From assembly GCA_044226525.1 (NCBI GenBank), contig JBGAGV010000031.1:46733-110732 (forward strand): DNA of 64,000 nucleotides, given 5' to 3'. This document shows positions 41,192 through 50,300 of this stretch, in pieces; the stretch's first letter is position 1; every line of letters starts with the position of its first letter. The translations under genes and the position numbers were made by a program. The notes under the pieces are model-generated. The model saw only the letters and a program-made list of their open reading frames with translations. It was not told the DNA's origin and searched no databases. Source of the DNA: VFJQ01 sp044226525. GTDB taxonomy: Bacteria; Verrucomicrobiota; Verrucomicrobiia; Chthoniobacterales; Chthoniobacteraceae.

Positions 41192-41797
41192 CTATTGCTT
41201 TTTTTCGCGCAGATTGAACCGAAAGGTTCCCAGATGCTCCACGAACCGCGAAAGGTCCATGTCGCACCAGAGCTGGCAGCCCAGTTCTCGCACCTTGTCC
41301 GAAAACCAGAAATCTTCGCCCAGCACGAGACCTGCCTTTTCGCTATAGCTGCACCGGAAATAAGGGGGCTTCAGCTTGCTGAAAACGCTGGCCTTGATGA
41401 GCAGGCAGCCGGTCGGCAGACGGGCTGCTTCCACCCTCCCCTTGTCTTCCAGTGAGAAGACTGCGCCATCCACTCGATTACCGATGAAGGCGAGTGGCCA
41501 ATGCTTGCGCGGATAGGTGGCGCCGACAATCGGCACCTCGTGCGACATGAGGCGTTTGATCGTGTCCGACGGGAAGACCATGTCGCTGTCGAGAAACATG
41601 ATCCACTCGGCTTTCGCTTCGAGAGCCGCCTTCACGCAAAGATTGCGCGCTTCGGTGACGATGGAGAATTTCGCGTTTACCATCGACACCCGGAAGCCCG
41701 CAACGCGGGCATTTTGCACAAGGTGCAGCACGGACAACATGAAGTCCGCGTGCACCATTTCCCCTGACGGGATGCAGACTGCGACGTGTGCGCCCAT
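41192..41797 (-). CDS. Small glycosyltransferase-like (GT-A fold) protein
   Basis: The 201-residue protein begins VAVCIPSGEMVHADFMLSVL, then FSIVTEARNLCVKAALEAKAEWIMFLDSDMVFP, where FLDSDM resembles the DxD of GT-A glycosyltransferases. VGATYPRK, PTGCLLIKASVF and GEDFWFSDKVRELG continue the pattern seen in glycosyltransferase family 2-like proteins of phage and bacteria. It is short, about two-thirds of a full GT2. ATG 41797 overlaps the stop of the upstream oxidoreductase (TAATG). The acceptor is unknown. Confidence 0.75.
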   Translation of the reverse strand: MGAHVAVCIPSGEMVHADFMLSVLHLVQNARVAGFRVSMVNAKFSIVTEARNLCVKAALEAKAEWIMFLDSDMVFPSDTIKRLMSHEVPIVGATYPRKHWPLAFIGNRVDGAVFSLEDKGRVEAARLPTGCLLIKASVFSKLKPPYFRCSYSEKAGLVLGEDFWFSDKVRELGCQLWCDMDLSRFVEHLGTFRFNLREKKQ

Positions 41798-43146
41798 TAC
41801 GCGACCTTCCAATCCGCACGATATTCGCGCGTGAGCCACTTCGGGTCGCCGCTGCCGGGCGCGAAGTCATTCTTCGCCGGATCCCACTTCATCGACTGGC
41901 CGTGGTAATAAGCGAGGTTGATCAAGTGGCAGCCCGTGACGGTGCGCGCCCCGACTTCCACGTCGGTGACCGGGCGTTGGCGCGACTTGATGGCTCCAAG
42001 GAAGTCCGCCTTGTGATCCGTGCTTACGGAGAGCTTCACCTTGGCATCCGTGAGGAATTCCTTTTCCACCGCGTCGAGCTGTTCGTTGAGGGAAGGCTTG
42101 TCGTCCTTCGCGAGGAACTTCGCCTTTTCCGCGCCCTCGTGCTTCAGCGCGAATTTGCCGCGGTTCACATGAATCTCGCCGTCGCTGCCGAAGAAGGTCA
42201 CCCCGTTTTCCTTGATGTGCTCGACCTCGACTCCTCCTTCGTAGCGCAGCTTCACACCGGACTCCGCGTTCTGTGCATCGGCAGGGGCAATGATCTCCAG
42301 TGGCCCGCTGGCATCCGCGCCGATTCCCCAATGCGCGATGTCGAGGTGATGCGCGCCCCAATCGGTCACGCCACCCCCGCCATATTCGCGATAGGCGCGC
42401 CATTGCGGGAAATGGGTGTGCACGCCGCGCGGACTGAGGACGGCATTATAATCGCGCAGCGGCGCCGGGCCGAGCCACATCCCCCAGTCGAGGCCGGGCT
42501 CGACCGCCTCGGTCGGCAGGTCGCAGGGCTTGGCCGGCCCACCGAAGCCCGCGGTCACGCGGGTGATTTTTCCGACCACGCCGTTGCGAGCCAACTCGCA
42601 AGCGACGCGAAACTCTCGCGACGAACGCTGCATGGAGCCGACCTGAAAGACTCGCTGTTGCTCGCGAACCGTCCCCACCAGTGCCCACGCTTCGTGGATC
42701 GTCTGCGTGAGCGGCTTCTCGCAATAGATGTCCTTGCCCGCCTTCGCTGCGGCGATGGCGATGAGCGCATGCCAGTGATCCGGGGTGGCGATCACCACCG
42801 CATCGATCTCCTTGCGCGCCAGCAGTTCGCGGAAATCACCGTAAGCCGCGCAGCCCTTGTAATCGCTCCCGGTCTGTTTCGCGTAGAAATCCTCCGCCTG
42901 TTTTTTCCCATCGGTGCGGCGGGTGGTATCCACATCGCACACCGCCACAACCTGCGTCTCCGGCTTGGCGAGAAACCCGCTCATCAAGCCACGAGCCTGT
43001 CGCCCGATGCCGATAAAACCGAGGTTCAGCCGGCTATTCGGCTTCACCTCCGCCGACCAGACCCGGGAAGGCAGCACCAGTGGCGCGACACCCGCGGCGA
43101 GCGCGGACTGAAGAAACGAGCGGCGGGAAAAGCGGGGCGAGTTCAT
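41797..43146 (-). CDS. Tat-exported Gfo/Idh/MocA family oxidoreductase
   Basis: The 449-residue protein starts with a Tat signal (RFSRRSFLQSALAAGVA). The Rossmann motif LGFIGIGRQARGLMSGFL, then CDVDTTRRT, IDAVVIATPDHWHALIAIAA, GKDIYCEKPLTQTIHEA and WGAHHLDIAHWG match the Gfo/Idh/MocA family. Exported members are widespread in Planctomycetes and Verrucomicrobia and are thought to act on sugars with tightly bound NAD(P). The substrate is unknown. It is divergent from the M16 peptidase pair and overlaps the downstream glycosyltransferase. Confidence 0.9.
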   Translation of the reverse strand: MNSPRFSRRSFLQSALAAGVAPLVLPSRVWSAEVKPNSRLNLGFIGIGRQARGLMSGFLAKPETQVVAVCDVDTTRRTDGKKQAEDFYAKQTGSDYKGCAAYGDFRELLARKEIDAVVIATPDHWHALIAIAAAKAGKDIYCEKPLTQTIHEAWALVGTVREQQRVFQVGSMQRSSREFRVACELARNGVVGKITRVTAGFGGPAKPCDLPTEAVEPGLDWGMWLGPAPLRDYNAVLSPRGVHTHFPQWRAYREYGGGGVTDWGAHHLDIAHWGIGADASGPLEIIAPADAQNAESGVKLRYEGGVEVEHIKENGVTFFGSDGEIHVNRGKFALKHEGAEKAKFLAKDDKPSLNEQLDAVEKEFLTDAKVKLSVSTDHKADFLGAIKSRQRPVTDVEVGARTVTGCHLINLAYYHGQSMKWDPAKNDFAPGSGDPKWLTREYRADWKVA

Positions 43147-43189
43147 GCGCCGATTTCCACACGCGCGCCACTCGAGTGCAAGCCCGAGG

Positions 43190-44590
43190 ATGAGCCCACC
43201 GAATGGTGAGGCTTGCACATGCCAAGGGGAAAGACAGACTCGCCGAACTTTGCTTCGCGCCGCCCTTCTCTTTTTCGTCCCTCTCATTGCGTCCGCGCAG
43301 ATCGCTGTTCCGCCCCTGAAGTTCGCCCAGCGGACGCTCGAGAACGGGCTACGTGTCATCTGGCTCGAAGATCATGCCGCGCCGGTGGCGGCGATTCAGG
43401 TGTGGTATCACGTGGGCGGGAAGAACGACCCGCCGGGCCGAAGCGGGTTCGCGCATTTGTTCGAGCACCTGATGTTCAAGAGCACCAAACACATGCCGGC
43501 GGAGACGCTCGATCGTCTCACGGAGGATATCGGCGGCGAGAACAACGCGTTCACCGCGGACGACGTGACGGTATATCACGAGACCGTCCCCTCGCATCAT
43601 CTCGAGCGGCTGCTTTGGGCGGAAGCCGAGCGAATGGCTTCGCTCAACGTGGACGACGCGAACTTCAAGACGGAGCGCGACGTGGTGAAAGAGGAATATC
43701 GTCAGACCGTGCTCGCCGAGCCCTTCGGCGAGTTCTACGAATTCATTCCCAAACAATCGCTAACCACTCACCCGTATCGCAACGCGGTGATCGGCAACAT
43801 TGAGCAACTCGACGCTTCGTCTCTCGAAGAGGTGCGCGCGTTTCACCGCACGTTTTACCGGCCGGACAATGCGACGCTTGTCGTGGCCGGCGATTTCGAT
43901 CCCGCCGCGCTGCAACGCTGGGTTGATCGATATTTTGCCCCGATCGCCAAACCGGCGGAGCCAATTCCACATGTGACGGCCAAAGAACCCGCTCGCATCG
44001 CGGAACACACCGCACGGGAATACGACCAAAAGGTGCCGGTCCCGGCACTGGCGCTCACCTATCTCGGCCCACCCGTCACCGGCTCCGAACGCGCCGCTTG
44101 GATGGTGCTGGAGCGGGTGCTGGCCGGAGGCGATTCGGCGCGCTTGAACCACTCGCTCATCTACACCCAGCGCCTGGTGCAGGAGGTGGAATTCCGCGCG
44201 GACTTGCGCGAAGACCTCGGCCTGCCGACCTGCACCGTCATTCTCGCCACGGGCGTGAACTTCGCCAAAACGCGCGAGGCGCTGCTCGCGGAGTTCGAGT
44301 CACTGCGAGACAAACCGATCTCAGAGCGCGAGCTGACGACCTCGAAAAACCAGATCCTCGCCACCAAGCTGAAGGAACGCGAGAAAGCCGAAGGCAAAGC
44401 GCAGGCGCTCGCCGAAGCCGCCGTGCTGCTCGGCGACGCGGCGGCAGCCAATCGCGAGCTGAACGAATTGCAAACCGTCACCGCCGCCGACGTGCAGGCG
44501 CTTGCGAAGAAGTATTTCGCGGCCGAAAACCGGCTGGTCATCGAATATCTCCCTGCCGCGCTGCGGCCAAAAACGGAAGCGAAGAAATGA
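43190..44590 (+). CDS. M16 family zinc peptidase, catalytic partner
   Basis: The protein has a signal peptide (LLRAALLFFVPLIASAQ), the inverse zinc motif HLFEH in RSGFAHLFEHLMFKSTKHM, and the downstream glutamate region ERDVVKEEYRQTV. The N-terminal LENGLRVIWLEDHAAPVAAIQVWY and GGENNAFTADDVTVYHE are typical of M16B. A second half-domain (GGDSARLNHSLI) completes a single-chain half of the peptidase. The start is uncertain: ATG 43190 is given, but a TTG at 43250 would place the signal peptide at the very N-terminus. Its TGA overlaps the next gene (ATGA). Confidence 0.88.
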   Translation: MSPPNGEACTCQGERQTRRTLLRAALLFFVPLIASAQIAVPPLKFAQRTLENGLRVIWLEDHAAPVAAIQVWYHVGGKNDPPGRSGFAHLFEHLMFKSTKHMPAETLDRLTEDIGGENNAFTADDVTVYHETVPSHHLERLLWAEAERMASLNVDDANFKTERDVVKEEYRQTVLAEPFGEFYEFIPKQSLTTHPYRNAVIGNIEQLDASSLEEVRAFHRTFYRPDNATLVVAGDFDPAALQRWVDRYFAPIAKPAEPIPHVTAKEPARIAEHTAREYDQKVPVPALALTYLGPPVTGSERAAWMVLERVLAGGDSARLNHSLIYTQRLVQEVEFRADLREDLGLPTCTVILATGVNFAKTREALLAEFESLRDKPISERELTTSKNQILATKLKEREKAEGKAQALAEAAVLLGDAAAANRELNELQTVTAADVQALAKKYFAAENRLVIEYLPAALRPKTEAKK

Positions 44591-46011
44591 TCCGCCCCAC
44601 CCTTTTCTTCCTCGCCTTTGGCCTCATAGCGCAGGCGGACATCGAAGGTTTGCCAAAGGCCGGCAAACCCCGTCCGATGACCTTCGCCAAGCCGCAGGAG
44701 AAGATGCTCGCCAACGGCCTGCGCATCATTGTTGTCGAACGTCCCACACAGCCCATGCTCCAGGCGGGGTTGGTTTTCAAATCCGGCGCGGAGTCCGACC
44801 CAGCAGATCGAGCGGGCCTCACGGAATTCACCGCGGCGGCGCTGACCCGGGGAACGGCAAAACGCTCCGCCACCCAGATCGCCCGGGACCTCGAAGGACT
44901 CGGCGCAGCGATCAAGACGGAAGCGGGCTGGGATGGAACTCTCGCCATGCTGGCGACGCTCTCCGCCAATGCCACCCCCGCCTTGGAGATCCTCGCCGAC
45001 GTAGTTCGTCATCCGGCCTTCACCGGCACGGAAATCGATCGGCTGAGAAAAGAACGGATCGATGAACGCGAGGTGGCACTGGAGCAGCCTTCGCAACTGG
45101 CCCGCGCCGTCGCGACGCGCGCCATCCTCGGCGCGACGCCTTACGGCCACACCAGCAACGGCACTCCGACCTCGCTGAAGCGCATCACCCGCGCCGACGT
45201 GGTCGCGCACTACACACGAGCATTCCGACCGGAAAACGGGGTGCTGATCCTCGCGGGCGAGATCAAAGCAGACGACGCTTTCACGCTGGGCGAAAAACTT
45301 TTCGGCGATTGGAAGAGCGGGCCGGTGAAAGCTTCGCCGCGCCGGCCGAAAGCGGAGTTACCGAAACCGTCCGCCATCTTCATCGACATGGCGGATGCGG
45401 GCCAGGCCGCGGTTTACATCGGGCGCGCCGAGGCGCCGCGCGCGGGCGACGATTATTTCATCAGCCAGATCGCGAACAACCTGCTCGGCGGCGGTTATTC
45501 CGCCCGGCTGAACCGCGAGGTGCGGATCAAGCGCGGTCTGAGTTATGGCTGCGGCAGCAAGCTCGCGCGCTGGCGCGAAGGCGGTCTTTTCGGCGCGGCG
45601 TGCCAGACGAAAAATGCCTCCGCCGCGGAAGTCGTGACGGTGATTCAAAATGAGCTGAAACAAATCGGCGAGGAAACAGCCGCTGCCGAGGAAATCAACG
45701 CTCGCCGCCTGGTGCTCACAGGCGGCTTCCAGCGTGAACTCGAAACCAACGAAGGCTACGTCAAACGCATCGCCGATTTCGTGCTGCACGGCGAAGCCCC
45801 GGGAGCCTTTGCCGACACGCTGGCCAAATACGACCGGGTTACCGGCGGCGAGATCAAATCCTACGCCACGACCCAATTCGCGCCGGAAACGATGACCGTG
45901 ATCGTCGTTGGCCGCGCAAAAGACTGCGAAAAGCCGCTGCGAGAGATCCTTCCAAACTTGCGCGTCGTGCCGCAGGAGAAGGTCAATCTCGATTCGGCGA
46001 CGTTGCGCTGA
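44587..46011 (+). CDS. M16 family peptidase, non-catalytic partner
   Basis: The 474-residue secreted protein has the M16 fold (LANGLRIIVVERPTQPMLQAGLVFKSGAE, LLGGGYSARLNREVRIKRGLSYG, RPENGVLILAGEI) but the position of HxxEH reads AGLTEFTAAALT, so the zinc ligands are missing. In heterodimeric M16B peptidases one subunit is catalytic and the other, an inactive one, supplies substrate-binding arginine and tyrosine (RGLSYG). ATGA overlap with the active partner suggests a 1:1 complex in the periplasm. Confidence 0.9.
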   Translation: MIRPTLFFLAFGLIAQADIEGLPKAGKPRPMTFAKPQEKMLANGLRIIVVERPTQPMLQAGLVFKSGAESDPADRAGLTEFTAAALTRGTAKRSATQIARDLEGLGAAIKTEAGWDGTLAMLATLSANATPALEILADVVRHPAFTGTEIDRLRKERIDEREVALEQPSQLARAVATRAILGATPYGHTSNGTPTSLKRITRADVVAHYTRAFRPENGVLILAGEIKADDAFTLGEKLFGDWKSGPVKASPRRPKAELPKPSAIFIDMADAGQAAVYIGRAEAPRAGDDYFISQIANNLLGGGYSARLNREVRIKRGLSYGCGSKLARWREGGLFGAACQTKNASAAEVVTVIQNELKQIGEETAAAEEINARRLVLTGGFQRELETNEGYVKRIADFVLHGEAPGAFADTLAKYDRVTGGEIKSYATTQFAPETMTVIVVGRAKDCEKPLREILPNLRVVPQEKVNLDSATLR

Positions 46012-46082
46012 GTTCCATCGACCGGCAAAAACCTCTCGCCATCCCGCCTCAGCGGGGCATTGTCCGCCCGCGGAAAAACCAC

Positions 46083-46682
46083 ATGCACCGATTCCGACGT
46101 CATCCCGTCCTGTTCACCTGGTTCCTTCTCCTGCTCACGGCGCCGCTGGCGCTGGCTAAGACCGTGGTCATCGATGCCGGCCACGGCGGGCACGATCGCG
46201 GCGGCGGCCCACGCCAGAAGATCCCCGAGAAGCCCTACGTCCTCGATATCGCGCAACGGCTCCGGCGCATTCTCGCCGCGGCAGGTTACAAGACTGTGAT
46301 GACGCGTGATGGCGACTACTTCGTCACGCTCGGCGGCCGGTGCGCGATCGCCAACGCCCAGCGCGATGCCATCTTCGTTTCCGTGCACTTGAACAGCGCG
46401 CCACGCGCGGGGGCGGACGGCATCGAAACCTATTACTACTCCAGCAAGAGCGCCCGGCTCGCGTCGGCCATCCATTCCCGCATGGTCAGCGCGGCAGGCA
46501 CGGAGAATCGCGGTGTGCGGCAGCGTGGTTTTTACGTCATTCGCAATACCCGCATCCCGGCGGTTCTGTGCGAATGCGGTTTCCTCACGAACCCTGCGGA
46601 AGGAAAACGGATCTCCACCTCTGGCGACTACCGCCAGAAGCTCGCTCAAGCGATCGCCAACGGGATCATGGCCACGTATTGA
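46083..46682 (+). CDS. N-acetylmuramoyl-L-alanine amidase (Amidase_3), secreted
   Basis: The 199-residue protein has a signal peptide (VLFTWFLLLLTAPLALA) and a compact Amidase_3 domain with VVIDAGHGGHDRGG, AIFVSVHLNSAPRA and AVLCECGFLTNPAEG. It is a second copy of this function in the window (the other is next to prcA) but lacks the long N-terminal part and TM. It cleaves MurNAc-L-Ala bonds in the periplasm. ATG 46083, 71 bases after the M16 gene. Confidence 0.9.
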   Translation: MHRFRRHPVLFTWFLLLLTAPLALAKTVVIDAGHGGHDRGGGPRQKIPEKPYVLDIAQRLRRILAAAGYKTVMTRDGDYFVTLGGRCAIANAQRDAIFVSVHLNSAPRAGADGIETYYYSSKSARLASAIHSRMVSAAGTENRGVRQRGFYVIRNTRIPAVLCECGFLTNPAEGKRISTSGDYRQKLAQAIANGIMATY

Positions 46683-46685
46683 GCA

Positions 46686-47357
46686 ATGGGGCGGCCCTGC
46701 GACACGTGTCACGCCGGGTGTTGTCGCAGCCACTACGTTTTCGTCACGGCCTACGATGCGCTGAAAATCTCGCGCGAGTTGGGCATGGCGGTCGGCGAAT
46801 TCGCGACCCTCATGTCGTTCACCGTGGAGGAAGTGGCGCGTTATGAACCTGACAATGTGCCGTTGCGATTTGCGGACCGGCCGGAGGATCGCCGCTTTTT
46901 GTTGGCGTTGAAGCGCACCGACTCGGCTCTTTTTCCTGGCACGCAACGCTGCTGGTTTTTGCAGGAGTGGCGCCGGGAGCAGGAAGCGCCGGAGCGCGGC
47001 ACGCATCCCGGTCGGCATTTCCTCGGGCGTTGCGGCATTTACGGCTCGCGCCCGAACGTGTGCCGCGCCTTCCCCACGCAATTGCACCCAACGCTGCCGC
47101 TCGCCGTCTTGCACGAACGCCCACTGACCAAAGTGCCGGACCACGAAGTTTATGCGGGCTGTCCGGAAGACTGGACGGTGCAGAAGTTCGGCGTCGAGCC
47201 GGACGCGGCCCTGCACACGCTCGCCGTGCATCGGCTGGAGCGCGAGTTTTACCTCCAGGCTTCACGTGAGTTCAATGAAGCGCGTCTGCCCCTCGCGGAG
47301 TTTTTCCCATTCATGTCACGTGCGCTCGCTCATCGGTTCCGCGTCGCGCCCGCCTAG
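46686..47357 (+). CDS. YkgJ-family cysteine-cluster protein
   Basis: The 223-residue protein starts with a cysteine cluster (MGRPCDTCHAGCCR, three cysteine positions in CxxCxxxCC spacing) and has two more cysteines in CGIYGSRPNVCRAFP, the pattern of the YkgJ / CxxCxxCC family thought to bind iron-sulfur or zinc. The rest has no known domain. ATG 46686 lies four bases after the amidase stop, so the two are probably cotranscribed. The role is unknown. Confidence 0.8.
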   Translation: MGRPCDTCHAGCCRSHYVFVTAYDALKISRELGMAVGEFATLMSFTVEEVARYEPDNVPLRFADRPEDRRFLLALKRTDSALFPGTQRCWFLQEWRREQEAPERGTHPGRHFLGRCGIYGSRPNVCRAFPTQLHPTLPLAVLHERPLTKVPDHEVYAGCPEDWTVQKFGVEPDAALHTLAVHRLEREFYLQASREFNEARLPLAEFFPFMSRALAHRFRVAPA

Positions 47358-47367
47358 TTTCCCTTTT

Positions 47368-50300
47368 ATGACTACCAGCCCTACCCGGATCGAAGTCCTC
47401 GAAGCCCGCATCGCGCCGGCCAACTTCCTCGTGAGTCCCGTCGCGCTCATTGTCATCGATGCCAGCACGGGCCTCGACGCGGTCGATACGGCAAATGAAA
47501 CCAACGCGCGCGCCGCCTCGGGCGCGGCCTCGGCGGTGACCATCGAAGTCGGCGACAAGCTGGTGTGGGACAAGAATTTCAACGGCAAGCTCGATGCAAC
47601 CGACCCGGTGATGGTGACCGTCGCGCAGGGACGCGCGATGGTCCTGCTGAATGACTCCGACCGCGATGGCGGCTTCGACTTCAACGAGATCAGCGGCGTG
47701 GCCACGGGCGGGTCGTTTTCGGGCGCGATTCAGACGGATGTGCAAGGCAGCGTGCTCACGGCGCTCGATGGCTCGGGCGCACTGCTGCTCTCGAAAGGAA
47801 CCATCAGCCTGAACTCCGACAGCATCGTGAAACTCGACGTGAAGGGCGCGATCACCGACACGCTCGCGGCGGGCTTAAACATCGGGAACGTGAAGATCGG
47901 CGCGCCGCTCGGCGTCTCGTCCTCCGTGAGTGTGAAGACGATCGTGACCGGCGCGCCCGGAGGTTTTGTGTCATTCGGCGCCACGGCATTTTTTGTCACA
48001 AGCCTCGCGCCAAGTGGTGGAGCGATCGATAAAGTGACCGTCGCCGCCGGAGCGCATAACATCCGCGTGGGCGATGCGACGGGCACCGACGTCGGCAGCC
48101 CGCTTTCGAACATCACGGTGCTCGAGCAGACTGGCGACATCTCGATTCAGGCCGGCAAAGGCGCGCCGGGACGCAACGGCGGCAGCCTGAGCAACGCGGC
48201 CGTGACGAACAAAAGCGCGATCGTGGGCAACATCACGATCTCAGGCGGCAATGGTGGCAACGGCGGCACGGACGCGCCCGGCGGCAGCGGAGGGGCGGTG
48301 AGCGGCGTGACGATCAAAATTCCTGAGAGTTTTGGCGATTTCACGATCAACGGTGGCGACGGCGGCAACGGCAACGGCTTCGGCAACGGTGGCTTCGGCG
48401 CCAATGTGAGCGGCGTGAACGTGGCCGTGGGCAAGCAACTGAGCGGAAATTTCACCGTCTCAGCCGGCACAGGCGGCAATGGCGGCGCGAGCGCGGGGAC
48501 GATCGGCGGCGACGGCGGCACGGTGAATCCCGTCACCTTCAACGCCGCACAGATGCATGGAGCAATCATCGCCAGCGGCGGCAACGGCGGAACCGGTAAA
48601 GCTGGCGGCAAAGGCGGTGACATGAACGGCTTCACCGGGAAGATCGCGACGCAACTAACCGGGAGCTTCGATCTTTTCGCCGGAAACGGCGGCGACAGTA
48701 GTAATGGCGCGGGCCACGATGGCGGCAGCGTGCATGCGGTGAATGTGACGGTCGGGCATCAGCTCGGCAGCTTTGTGGTCACGGCGGGCAATGGCAGCAA
48801 AGGCACCGGCGGCGGCAGCACGACGACGGGCGGCGCGGCGGGCTTGGTGGATGGAGTCACCTATGTGGTGAAGAAGACGCTCAACGGATCGATCTACGTC
48901 GGCGGCGGCAATGGCGGCGTCAGCGACGGCGGCGCCAGCGGCGCGGGCGGCGATGTGGCACATGTAACGGTGAACGTGCCGACGCAATCGGGCGTGCTCA
49001 CGATCGCTGGCGGCAACGGCGGCGACGGCCCGTCGAACACTGCGAGCGGAAAAGGCGGCGACGTCAGCGCGATCTCCGTCACGCTCGGCTCCGCTCTACT
49101 GCCCGATAAGGCGCAGCACTCCATCATCGGCGGCACGGGTGGTAACAACACGAGTTCCGGCGGCGGCGGCGCGGGTGGCGCGATCACAGACGCAACGGTA
49201 AAGGTCACGCTGCTCGGCGGACCGCTGGAGATCCACGCTGGCGACGGCGGCAACGGTAGCGGGCCGACCGGCGCGGGTGGCGCGGGCGGCGCGATCCTGC
49301 GCGCGAAAGCGTGGGCAACCGAGCACGCGCAAGATTCAATTTTAATGAACGGCGGCGACGGCGGTAACGCGAGCGGTGGGCTCGGCGGCGTTGGCGGAAA
49401 TATCACCGACAGCTCTCTCGCAGCGAAGGCTCTCGACGGCGCATTGAGCATGTCCGGCGGCGATGGCGGCAACTCGGAGACGTCCTCGGCGGGTGCGGGC
49501 GGCGCAGTGGTGAATGGGGTCATCACCGGCTCGGGCTACGCTTCGATCTTTGGCGGCACGGGCGGCAACGGCTCGACCGCGGGCGGCGCAGGCGGCGCCG
49601 TGAGCAAAGGCAACCTCAAGATCCTCGTCGGCGCGGCCTACGTCGCTGGTGGAAATGGCGGCAGCGGTATCGCCGCCGGAGCTGGCGGAATCGTGGACCA
49701 GACCGCGATCAACGTGACGCGTCAGGTCAACGGCCAGACCGCATTCTCGGGCGGGAATGCCGGCAGCAGCCTCGGCGGTGCATCAAGCGCCGGCGGCAAC
49801 GGCGGCGACGTGACGAACTCGAGCATCAACGTCGTCAGCGGCTTTGGCGGGGTGTCACTCGACGCGGGCCGCGCCTCGGCCACAAACGCTGCCTCCGCCG
49901 GTCGCGGCGGCAAGATTGACAACGTGAAGCTCACGCTCGGCAAAGGCATGGTTGTCAGCGCTCTCAACATCAACACCGGCTCCGGTGGTTCCACGAACGG
50001 CCCATCGAGCGTGGGCGGCGCCGGCGGCGACATTCGCGCGCTAACCTTCAACTCCAGCGGCTCCGTGCTAAGTTTCACCGTCTTGACTGGCATCGGCGGT
50101 AGCAGCACGAACAACGTCGGCGGTGCAGCCGGCAATGTCACCGAGAGCAGCTTCACCAGCTTGGGCGCGGCCTTTAATCCGGTCTTCATTCTCGGCTTTG
50201 GCGGCAGTGGCAGCACGGGCGGCGGCGCGGGCGGCGGTTTCTCAAATGTCGCGCTCAACTTCGGTCGCGGCATGTCGGCGGCGGACTCCGTGAGCCTCAC

